Positions 55,806-64,000 of a DNA stretch of 64,000 nucleotides are shown in pieces. The position numbers and the translations under genes are program-made. Numbering within the stretch: the first letter of the stretch is position 1; each line of letters begins with the position of its first letter. The stretch spans positions 1 through 64,000 of the forward strand of contig PVNU02002831.1 of NCBI GenBank assembly GCA_003013855.2. The letters run 5' to 3'. The notes below the pieces were generated by a model. It made no database searches. It saw only the letters and a program-made list of their open reading frames with translations, and was not told the DNA's origin. The stretch is from Liriodendron chinense (Eukaryota > Streptophyta > Magnoliopsida > Magnoliales > Magnoliaceae).

Positions 55806-57783
55806 TTAGTGAGGAGAGAGTAATTCCTTTTTTAGGAGTTTTGACCATCACCTATTCATTTTTTTTTTTTTTTTATCTTTCAATAAGCATGGGTTAAGTT
55901 AGGTTGGATTTTTAGAAGAACAATTTTATTTTGGGGTTTCTAAATAGACCAGATCGTTTAATCTTTTCAGTACAGATTTGATTTTAAGCATCATTAGCAA
56001 TGTATTCTTATTATGTTATCTTGATCTCACTGGCTTTATCTTCTGTTTTTGCAACTTACCAAACTTCCAATTCGAATGAATAAAATGTAACTACTAAGAA
56101 ATCTGGAAATATATATAAATCGAGCATTGTGGCTGATTATGTAACTGTTAGTCTCTGGAAATTCAAGTTTCCTTCGTTCTCCATTTTCTTGTTGTAAATG
56201 AGTTGTGGGTCCTTGGAAATTTTTGTTTGGAATGAGGCTAAGATGATGATGACAAATGACGCGACACTGGATTTTTCAGAATATTGAAGATGAATGTTTA
56301 AAGGATGCAAACAGGATTTAACAATTACACATGTAAATCTTCTGTTATCAGATATTTGGACAAATTTAACTCTATTACTGATTTTATCTTTATGTTTTCA
56401 TCTTTTTTTTCTTTTTTTTTTTCAGAAGATTAATGTCGAAAGGATGAACAGGATATATTTTGGACTGGTGACTGCCTCCGAAGTGCCCTTTTATGTCAAG
56501 GAATTGCTGAACAGCCTTGTAGTCTTTGCATTTAAAGCTTGGAAGGAAACCAACTCTAATATCCTGTTTAAAGCGTCTCTTTTGTAGCAACACAAAGATT
56601 AAGATGAGCATCAGCAAAACAGTTTATTGGGAGCTAGAGGCAGGAAGCAAAATCTGTGGCCAACTCTCTTTGGGAGAGTGAAGGTGGCACAGTGCCATGT
56701 CGCATATGACCGTGCAATGTCAATTTGTCCAACCCATCCTTGTAGTTGCCTTTTTTTCCCAACATTCTTTGTTGCTTGACAGACATTTTAGACAAAGCAT
56801 TGAGATGATGGTATTTGACAGCAATAGCTACCAATGTTTTCACAGTTGTTGATTTACTATTCAAATTGTATCAAACAAAGAAATCAAGTTATTTTGATAT
56901 TCAAAAACCAAAACAAAGAATCATAGCTTTTCCTCGTTCATATTGATGGGAAATAGATAGATGATTTTTTTTTCCTGATTTATATTTAATCAGGCATGAT
57001 CTAGCACTTGATTGCATAGTTCTTCATGCTCGGTAATGTAGTGCAGCTAGTTTGAATAACATTAATGTTAACATTTAAACCAGGCTCCATTAACGCCTGT
57101 GCATCATTAACACCAAGTCTCCAATCTTTCCGTAGACATGCCTGTTTTTATGAAGGATTTTCACAATCTCGTACTTGTGTTTTGAGCACAGTCAAGATAA
57201 CGACAATCAGGAAAGAAGAGCATAAAAACTGACTTATTAGTAGCAATACATGTTTCTTTTCATGTCAAATGAATTTTCAATAATCAATGGTCAATTCACT
57301 ATAAATTACAAATATGCCAATCCTAAGCATCATATAAACCAGTTTATTAGTAGTGATACAAATGTTTAGCTGTAAGAAGTCATAGTATGTTATTGTATAT
57401 GACAATGGATTAGATGCTGCAAACTAGTAAAGCTTGCCTCCATGACTAGTACATTGAAGAGTATTAGGAAGCGCTATCAACATTGGAAAAATTGGGTTTT
57501 TGGACAAGGGCTTCCAATGCGTATGGCCTCACGAAGGCCTCACCAACGTTCTAATCTTTTTTCTTTTTTTTTTCCCCTCAGTTTTTTTTTCCCTATTTAA
57601 TATGGTAACAACATGTAAGTAGGAGCACTTAGCAGTTAGCAGAGAAAAAAGGCAAAGCAATGTTTTCCCACAGCCACACTTCGATCTAGACGCCTGCAAT
57701 AGTTCACCATTTTAGAAATGGTAGTGAGTCATCATTTTCACCTGTTGCACCAATGTAAGGTTATCCATACCTTCACTCATTAA
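55806..57783. other. Low-repeat stretch; possible exon, otherwise nothing identified
   Basis: The least repetitive part of the right half. A long pyrimidine tract ending TTTTCAG (56401-56425) precedes an open stretch of about 160 bp. Other sequence is A/T-rich with no recognised domain. Confidence 0.35.
56426..56587 (+). other. Candidate exon after a strong splice-acceptor-like tract
   Basis: The frame after CAG reads KINVERMNRIYFGLVTASEV, then ELLNSLVVFAFKAWKETNSN and ends in TAG at 56585-56587. I do not recognise the product. The minus strand is also open here. No other exon could be assigned, so this may be chance. Confidence 0.2.
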
Positions 57784-58875
57784 GGGCCTGTTTGGATACC
57801 ACCAAATGGGTTATTTTTTCACTCGTGTTTAGGGCCTGTTTGGATAACACCAAATAAGTTACTTTTTAACTTATGTTGAGTAATTAAATTACTTTTTTCA
57901 CTTTAAGTTAGTTTGGTAAGCCTCATTGTAGAAGTAACTTATTAGCTATAAGCTATTTTTTTTAGCCTTTCAACTTATGACTTTTCTACTCCTCTCATGG
58001 TCCATGTCAAAGGAGGCTCTCTCTCAATGTCAAAGGAGGCCCCTAGTGGTGGACTGTCCACATCGAAGATGGGGCTCACATAGTGGACAGTCTACATAAA
58101 AGGTGGGCCCCACATGATGGATGATCCCATATTAATGTGGGGCCACATATGGATGGTCCACATCAAAGGTCGGCCCATAATGATAAAAACCCTACATACA
58201 AAGCGGGCTGGTATGATAGACGACACACTTCAAAGGCGGGGCCTGCATGATGGACAATCCACATCAAAGGTGGGCTCCACATGATGGGCAATGGACATTG
58301 AGGCTGGGCCCCACATGATGGATAAACCATATTGAGGTGGCCCCACATGATGGACAATCCGAATCAAAGGTCGAACCCTAATGATGGACGATCCGCATCA
58401 AAGGTCAGACCCTAATGATGAATGAGCCACATTGAAGGTGGGGCCCACATGATGGATAGTCTACATCAAAGGTGGGCTCTACATGATGGGCAATTAATAA
58501 TGGTGGGCCCACATGATGGACGATCCACATCAAACGTTATCCCTAATTATGAGTGGCCCATATCCAAGGCACGCCCTGCATGATGGATGGTCCACATCAG
58601 AGGTGGGGCCTACATGATGGACGGTCCACATCAAAGGTGTGCTCCACATGATGGGTAGTGAATATTGAAGGTGGGCCTCACATGATAGGCGATGAATATT
58701 AAAGGTGGGCCTCACATGATGGACAATAACATGGATGGTGGGCCCCGCTTAATGGATGACCAACATTAAAGGTGGGCCCTACATAATGAACGGTTACTTT
58801 TTGGTTGATACGGCTGAATAAGTAGAAACCAAGATAAGTAGCTTATCCAAAGTAACTTACAATCCAATCTCCCCC
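57784..58875. mobile_element. Harbinger-like MITE filled with minisatellite
   Basis: TAA on both sides (57781-57783, 58876-58878). Left end GGGCCTGTTTGGATACCACC, which is repeated at 57832 (GGGCCTGTTTGGATAACACC), so the terminus is duplicated. Right end inverted GGGGGAGATTGGATTGTAAG. Minisatellite 58000-58795, about 23 units. Subterminal AAGTTACTT motifs at both ends. Confidence 0.75.
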
Positions 58876-58878
58876 TAA

Positions 58879-58994
58879 ATTACCTTTTTTCACATAAGTC
58901 AGTTTGGTAAACATGATTGCAAGAGTAACTTATGCGCTTGGAGTTACTTATCTCCATTAAGTTTTTTTTTTTTTTTTTAGCTTTTTAACTTTTC

Positions 58995-59031
<37 letters not shown>

Positions 59032-60063
59032 CGTATCAAAGGAGACCTCACATGATGGACGGTCCACATCAAAGGAGACCCCACATGATGGACGGTCCAC
59101 ATCAAAGGTGGGCTTGACATGATGGATCAACCGTATTAACATGGGCCCACATAATGGATGGTCCACATCGAAGGTCAGCCCCTAATTATAAATAGCCTAC
59201 ATCTAAAATGGGCATGTATGATGGACGACACGTTTCAAAGATGGGGCCCACACAATGGATGGTCTACGTCAAAGGTCAACCCCCAATGATGAATGGCCCA
59301 CATCCAAGGCGAGCCCCACATGATGACCTACATTGACGGTGGGGCCCACATGAAGGACAATCACATCAAAGGTGGGTTCCACACGATGGGAAATCAATAA
59401 TGGTGGGCCCCACATGATTGATGGTCCACATCAAAGGTCGGCCCTAATTATGAGTGGCCTATATCCAAGGTGGGCCCCACATGATGATTGACCAACATTA
59501 AAGGTGGGCCCTACATAATGGATGGTGCACATTAAAGGTCGGCCTCTAATGATGAATGGCCCCCATCCAAGGTTGGCCCTGCATGATAGATAGCCCACAT
59601 CAAAGGTGGGGCCCACACTATGAACGGTCCACATCAAAGGATGACCCCACATAATAGACGGTGGATGTGAAGACCAAACAGACTTGAGGGATGAATACTT
59701 CTACTTATCCTGCTGAATAAGTAGAAACAAAGGGATGAATACTTCTACTTATCCTGCTAAAGTAGTAGAAACTAAGGTAAGCTTCTTCTTTTTTCCAGAC
59801 TTGAGGGATGAATACTTCTACTTATCCTGCTGAATAAGTAGAAACAAAGGGATGAATACTTCTACTTATCCTGCTAGAGTAGTAGAAACTAAGGTAAGCT
59901 TCTTCTTTTTTCCTTTTATTGGCCACCCCCCCGGACCTCAGTGTTGAAATGAGGTTATCTTCACTCAGTCTACCACTGTCCCAAAGGTATGGGTGTAGAA
60001 ACCAAGGTAAGCTACTTGTGGCATAAGTAGCTTATCTCAAGTAAGTTATGATCCAAACACCCC
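58879..60063. mobile_element. Second minisatellite-bearing MITE, joined end to end
   Basis: The left terminus is degraded, with similarity starting around ACATAAGTCAGTTTGGTAAA. Right end inverted GGGTGTTTGGATCATAACTT next to TAA (60064-60066). Contains (CT)n at 58997-59029, minisatellite 59040-59665, and the 117-bp tandem pair at 59681-59914. Confidence 0.65.
59681..59914. repeat. Two nearly identical 117-bp tandem units
   Basis: Units 59681-59797 and 59798-59914, each starting GACTTGAGGGATGAATACTT. Each contains an internal pair of GATGAATACTTCTACTTATC segments. Near identity suggests a recent duplication. Confidence 0.85.
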
Positions 60064-60254
60064 TAACTCTTTTCTTACTACCTCCACACAAATAAGTTAT
60101 GATCCAAACACCCCCTGACTCTTTTCCTACTACCTCCACACAAATAGAAAATAATGCATACTATTAAAAAGACTTCCAAATTCACATGGTAGCCCACTTC
60201 ATGGTTGGATTGGCATGATTTTTTGGGGCATCCTAACCCTAATAAACAGGTCTT
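60064..60254. other. Short flank, duplicated MITE end
   Basis: The last 50 bp of the MITE (AAGTTATGATCCAAACACCC) recurs at 60092-60113, followed by the same 'TGACTCTTTTCCTACTACCTCC' flank. No gene. Confidence 0.5.
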
Positions 60255-60742
60255 ATGCAGCTTCGGTGGATCCCTGATTGTGGGCCCACTGTGAAGTATG
60301 TTCCTAAAATCCATGCCGTCCGTCCGTTTTGACAGCTCATTTTAGGGCATTATCCAAAAGTGAAGGTGATCCAATCTCAGGTGGATCACACCACAGGAAA
60401 CCGTGGTAACTGACCATTAAAAACTTCTTGTGAGACACAAAAGCTTTGAATCAAGCTGATATTTGTGTGGTCCCTTCATCCAGTTCTTTGTGCCCTAATC
60501 AAAAGGTTGGATGGAAAATGAACATTTCGGTGGCCCCCAGAAAGTATTTAATGGTGGGTATTCAATCACCACTGTTTCCTATAGTGTGGTCCACCTGAGA
60601 TTTGGATTTGCTTCATTTTTGGGCCTAAAATGAGCTATCAAAACGGATGGACAGTGTGGATGAAGGCACATACATCACGGTGGGTCTCACAGTCAGGGAT
60701 CGACCCACAGCGGCAGATCATGGCCCACCGAAGCCGCGCCCC
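60255..60742. mobile_element. Foldback element with unique outer arms
   Basis: Outer arms GCTTCGGTGGATCCCTGATT at the left. At the right, a looser inverse (AGTCAGGGATCGACC) is followed by CCCACCGAAGCCGCGCCC. Standard arms 'GCCGTCCGTCCGTTTTGACA' and 'AACGGATGGACAGTGTGGAT', centre AAAGCTTTGAATCAAGCTGA. Confidence 0.8.
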
Positions 60743-61324
60743 ATGCATACACCACGGTGGGCCCCACACATAGTGTTGACTTCATAATAACAGAGATGAC
60801 CTCTACGGGCCCACCGTGATGTGTGCATCAGCAGTCCGGATCATCTGTGACTAGGTTGCAGACCAATGTGATGATGTGGACCAATAAAAAGGCTCCAAAC
60901 AGGTTTTCCCGTTTGTCAGCCAACAGAGGATCCAGATTCGTACATCAAATGCACCCTCACCCATGAGGTGAGCCCTTGGATGTTAGGTCATGAGGGATTG
61001 GAAAACCAGGTGGGGCACACCACAGGGAATGACTAGGAAGGAACGCGCCTGCCAATAAAACCTCCCAAACTGTTTTGTGCGCCCTTAATTTGTTGTTGGA
61101 GGAATAAAGAGGATTACATTAAGCTAAGAGAGGGAGTTTTCATCATCAGTTATAAAAGGATTACCTGATTAGTATAGCATTTTGCCGGAAGATACCGCGA
61201 GCCTCATCCGTCAACTTCACTCTCCTACACTATCTTCACCCTTCTTCCTTACGCCTCTACTTTTTTCCTTCCCGTGAACCCGGGAGCCAACCATCCGAAT
61301 TCTTCGGACTCAATGAAACCCTGT
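60743..61324. other. Spacer with a promoter-like stretch
   Basis: 60745-61080 is a mix of GGTGGGCCCCAC-type fragments. From 61125 on, AGTTATAAAAGGATTACC (TATA-like at about 61151-61158) is followed by a CT-rich stretch (TTCACCCTTCTTCCTTACGC). No coding sequence follows before the foldback at 61325, so this could be the 5' end of a disrupted gene. Confidence 0.3.
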
Positions 61325-61740
61325 CTATGGGTCCCACCTTGATGTGTTTGTCTTTTATCCACTCCGTCCATCCGTTTTTCCATCTCATTATAAGGCATGA
61401 ATCCAAAAGTTCAGAAAATCCAAGTCTTAGGTGGACCACAAAAATGATGATTGAACGCTCATCATTAAAAACATCTTGGAGGCAAACGGACTGTTTATTT
61501 TCTTACCTGTTGATAAGGCCAAAACGATATGGATGAAGGGAATACACAAATATCAGCTTGATCCAAAAATTTTGTGGCCCACGAGCAGCTTTTAATAGTC
61601 CATCACCACTGTTTCCTGTGTTATGGTCTACTTAAGATTTGGATCTGCTTCGTGTTTTGGATCAAGCCATACAATAATATTCCAAAATGGATGGATAGCG
61701 TGGATTTAAGAAATATACATTACGGTGGGCCCAATAGTCA
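61325..61740. mobile_element. Foldback element
   Basis: TGGGTCCCACCTTGATGTGT left arm, 'CTCCGTCCATCCGTTTTTCC', centre in reversed orientation relative to other copies (GATGAAGGGAATACACAAAT, CAGCTTGATCCAAAAATTTT), and right arm 'CATTACGGTGGGCCCAAT'. The inverted centre shows that centres can flip between arms. Confidence 0.8.
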
Positions 61741-62023
61741 AGGATCCACCAAAGATCTTAATAATAACACGTTGTTATTAGTGAGATATGTGGGTTAATG
61801 ATTAAAGTGACCCTAGTGTCAACAAAATGTTTGTAGTGGAGTAGGAATATATGCTTAGCCTTGAGGCATTGTTCACCATATTTTTGTGATCATTTTGCCC
61901 TTTTGTACTTTTCAACCCCTCTATCCTTTTTTTCATATTATACTGCGGTTGACTCACTCGCAAGCTAAAGTTGGTTTCGACTTAATTGAGGGAATAGATC
62001 CCAACGAAAAGTGAAAGGGCCTC
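61741..62023. other. Flank of the Ty3/gypsy element, no gene seen
   Basis: Ordinary A/T-rich DNA. No confident target duplication can be called because the far end of the element is outside the window. Confidence 0.4.
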
Positions 62024-62710
62024 TGATGTAGGACGGGTCGCTGACTATTTCATGGCCCAGATGGACCAAAAGAAGACCGGACAGGGCCGAAAGTGATCCG
62101 GACCGTCAGGACCGTGAATCGGTCGTATCTCACAATCCGGAATGAGTTACGGGACGTATAATATATCAATTTGGGGTAGCTCGAGCTACTTTAGCCAACC
62201 AACCCAGCTACGCCGGGTTGCCCAATCCGGAATCGCGAGAATCGACCGTATCGACGGTCATTAGGCTAGTTTATTTTCGTTTTTACTATTTATAGTAAGT
62301 TTTAATTCGATCATAACTTTGCATCCGTATGGTTTTAGAGTTAGTGCCCAACATGAAAAGGGCTTAGAATATTTCGTAGAACAGCGTGGTTGAGGCCGTT
62401 TGAAAACTTTCTATTTTTGGCCGAAAACCAAGAGTTCTAGTAGGATTGAACGACTTCTATAAATAGTAAGTTTACTATTTATAGTAAGTTGCGTTTTCTA
62501 GGAGTTTTAGTTGGAGTTGGATTTTGATACTTTACCTAGGGTTTAGTTTCCTATTTATATGCATTGTAATTCCGTTTTTATTCATTCAATTATCAATTAT
62601 TCAATTATTCGGAATTTATTTCCTCTTTTTATCTTTTATTTCTTCTCGTGGATTCGAGAAACTATCGGTTAGGGAGACGGTGATCGACCTACCACGTCCT
62701 CCCTGCGTCA
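62024..62710 (+). repeat. 5' LTR of the Ty3/gypsy element
   Basis: Begins TGATGTAGGACGGG and ends CCCTGCGTCA, one base before the primer-binding site. The start could be three bases later (TGTAGGACGGG). Contains a perfect 14-bp palindrome GTAGCTCGAGCTAC (62176-62189) and a TATA-containing inverted repeat (62457-62484). Confidence 0.75.
62457..62484 (+). promoter_or_regulatory. Probable LTR TATA box inside a perfect inverted repeat
   Basis: CTATAAATAGTAA, two bases, TTACTATTTATAG. The left arm holds a canonical CTATAAATA. A second ACTATTTATAGTAAG lies upstream at 62286-62300. Transcription would start about 30 bp downstream. Confidence 0.55.
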
Positions 62711-62711
62711 T

Positions 62712-62727
62712 TGGTATCAGAGAGAGG
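62712..62727 (+). other. tRNA primer-binding site
   Basis: TGGTATCAGAGAGAGG follows the LTR end, close to the plant initiator-Met tRNA complement (TGGTATCAGAGC...). Confidence 0.85.
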
Positions 62728-62743
62728 TTTCTTCCTCAGGACG

Positions 62744-64000
62744 ATGGCCTCTAATGAAGGGATGGATCCTCATCCTAAGGACGGTGCTCCAAGGGACTAT
62801 CTAACGGCGACAGCTTTCGAAGCAGCGCAACGGGAGAACCGGTTGATCCTGCAAGGTATACAGGCAACCCTCGACCAGATTGCAGCATCGCTAGCTCCGC
62901 TTCGAGCCCAAGGCGACCAACAACCACCAACCGTTGCTATACGGGACAATCATGTTGTCCGTAGAGCACCCCAGGTGGATAATCGTAGGGCTACACCAGA
63001 CGATTCAGAACCAAGCGATGATGAGGTCGAAGACATTTTGGTACGACGACCTGCGCTAGGGAATGAGCGTGTGGAACGAGCAGAACGAGACTATCGGGGC
63101 AAGGCTGATCTTCCCAGCTTTAATGGCCTACTTCGAATAGAAGAGTTCCTCGACTGGCTGGCAGAGGTCGAGCGATACTTCGACTATATGGAAGTGCCGG
63201 ACGACAAGAAGGTAAAACTAATTGCTTATAAATTTAAATCCGGTGCTTCAGCATGGTGGGAAAACCTACAGGTTTCCCGCACCCGTCAGAATAAGGCACC
63301 CATCCGAACATGGCCTAGAATGAGACAACTTCTTAGAGCTCGATTCCTCCCTAGCGACTATGAACAAATTTTGTTCCAACAATACCAAAATTGTCGTCAG
63401 GGAAATCGAACCGTAGCCGAATATCTTGAAGAATTCCAACGATTGGCTACACGGAATAATTTATCGGAATCAGAGGCACAACAGGTATCACGATTCATTG
63501 GTGGATTGCGATTTGCAATCCAGGATCGAGTCCAGATGCATCCGGTATGGACGTTGAGTGAGGCCAACCAATTGGCCACTCGAGCAGAAACACAGTTGTC
63601 ACGGCCCCCTGCTCGACCCTATCCGGCAACACGAAATCCCAACACCGGACCCACTCAAGAAACAACGCTGGCCAAAGGCAAGGAGCCTATAGGAGGGCGT
63701 CCTCAACCTCCTACGGTCACGAACCGGGACGGGGGAAGCGGTTCCTCAAGACCTCAACGTACAGCTCCCACTACAGCGGGTTCCAGCAGGATCCCCAATC
63801 CATATGGTCGGCCAAGACCAGACCATTGTCTCCGTTGTGGCCAACCAGGTCACTGGTCGAACGCTTGCCCTCAACGCCCTGCAGCACACTTAACTACGAA
63901 TGAAGGCGGCGTGGAAGGTGAGCCAACAGAAGATAATCCTGAATTGGAACAGGCCGAAGAGGGGGACACAGAAGATGTCGATTGGCTGACTGAAGATCAT
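62744..64000 (+). CDS. Ty3/gypsy gag (start of gag-pol), partial, 419 codons and still open
   Basis: Begins at the first ATG after the primer-binding site (MASNEGMDPHPKDG) and stays open to base 64000. An acidic hinge (DDSEPSDDEVEDI) precedes the Retrotrans_gag core at about residues 140-265: YFDYMEVPDDKKVKLIAYKF, SGASAWWENLQVSRTRQNKA, RARFLPSDYEQILFQQYQNC, NRTVAEYLEEFQRLATRNNL, RFIGGLRFAIQDRV. A basic proline-rich linker leads to a zinc knuckle CLRCGQPGHWSNAC at residues 362-375 (C-x2-C-x4-H-x4-C), then an acidic tail. Gag forms the particle and the knuckle binds element RNA. Protease and pol would follow in the same frame or beyond the window. The lineage within Ty3/gypsy is not certain. 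Confidence 0.9.
   Translation, partial: MASNEGMDPHPKDGAPRDYLTATAFEAAQRENRLILQGIQATLDQIAASLAPLRAQGDQQPPTVAIRDNHVVRRAPQVDNRRATPDDSEPSDDEVEDILVRRPALGNERVERAERDYRGKADLPSFNGLLRIEEFLDWLAEVERYFDYMEVPDDKKVKLIAYKFKSGASAWWENLQVSRTRQNKAPIRTWPRMRQLLRARFLPSDYEQILFQQYQNCRQGNRTVAEYLEEFQRLATRNNLSESEAQQVSRFIGGLRFAIQDRVQMHPVWTLSEANQLATRAETQLSRPPARPYPATRNPNTGPTQETTLAKGKEPIGGRPQPPTVTNRDGGSGSSRPQRTAPTTAGSSRIPNPYGRPRPDHCLRCGQPGHWSNACPQRPAAHLTTNEGGVEGEPTEDNPELEQAEEGDTEDVDWLTEDH

Larger units (their letters stand above)
62024..64000 (+). mobile_element. Ty3/gypsy LTR retrotransposon, 5' part (runs off the window)
   Basis: 5' LTR, primer-binding site and an uninterrupted gag frame to the last base. Base composition is richer in G+C than the surrounding old repeats, and the frame has no stop in 419 codons, so this is the youngest-looking retroelement in the window. 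Pol and the 3' LTR, if present, are to the right. Confidence 0.85.

Noticed and set aside
1..64000. tRNA or rRNA genes
   Set aside because: I saw no clover-leaf candidates or rRNA-like conserved blocks. The TGGTATCAGAG matches are primer-binding sites, not tRNA genes. A tRNA scan would be decisive.

Overview
This is a window of plant nuclear DNA, almost certainly from an angiosperm with a repeat-rich genome. It is built almost entirely of transposable elements: plant L1-type LINEs, Ty1/copia and Ty3/gypsy retroelements, PIF/Harbinger-like and hAT-like MITEs, and a long-armed foldback family. I see no bacterial gene organisation, rRNA, tRNA or CRISPR array. The GGGCCCACC-rich foldback and minisatellite families remind me of magnoliid genomes, but that is a weak impression and not an assignment.

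Layout. 1-4370: decayed Ty1/copia element on the minus strand (RT, integrase, gag) split by an unclassified 1.6-kb element at 977-2577. 4690-8600: minisatellite, foldback, a second copy of the unclassified element (5795-7266, plus strand), then a long GGGCCC minisatellite. 9029-14547: a pol-less copia element with both LTRs, PBS, PPT and gag. 14556-15890: foldback MITEs. 15249-32159 and 32160-48386: two tandem copies (A and B) of one segment of about 16.9 kb. Each holds a DUF295/F-box-like gene, a copia 3' end, an old LINE, an old hAT-like MITE, Harbinger-like MITEs filled with minisatellite, and a younger LINE nested in yet another LINE. 48950-53390: a dense run of foldback elements. 53400-60070: MITEs, including a composite minisatellite-bearing one. 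60255-61740: two more foldbacks. 62024-64000: the 5' LTR and an uninterrupted gag reading frame of a Ty3/gypsy element that runs off the window.

The only host-type gene I can recognise is the DUF295 (KIB1-4 beta-propeller) F-box-like gene. Copy A is a clear pseudogene. Copy B keeps a 340-codon frame, but a pair of compensating indels scrambles a short stretch near its C terminus. The retroelement genes are mostly decayed. The exception is the gag of the Ty3/gypsy element at the right edge.

The most interesting structure is the A/B duplication. Its internal junction falls exactly at the end of a Harbinger-like MITE (TAA target duplication), while the matching point at the left of copy A looks like the empty target site. 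This fits unequal crossing-over between two MITEs, one of them polymorphic. A second theme is arrays of short dyad-symmetric motifs in several unrelated retroelements, with a different motif in each element.
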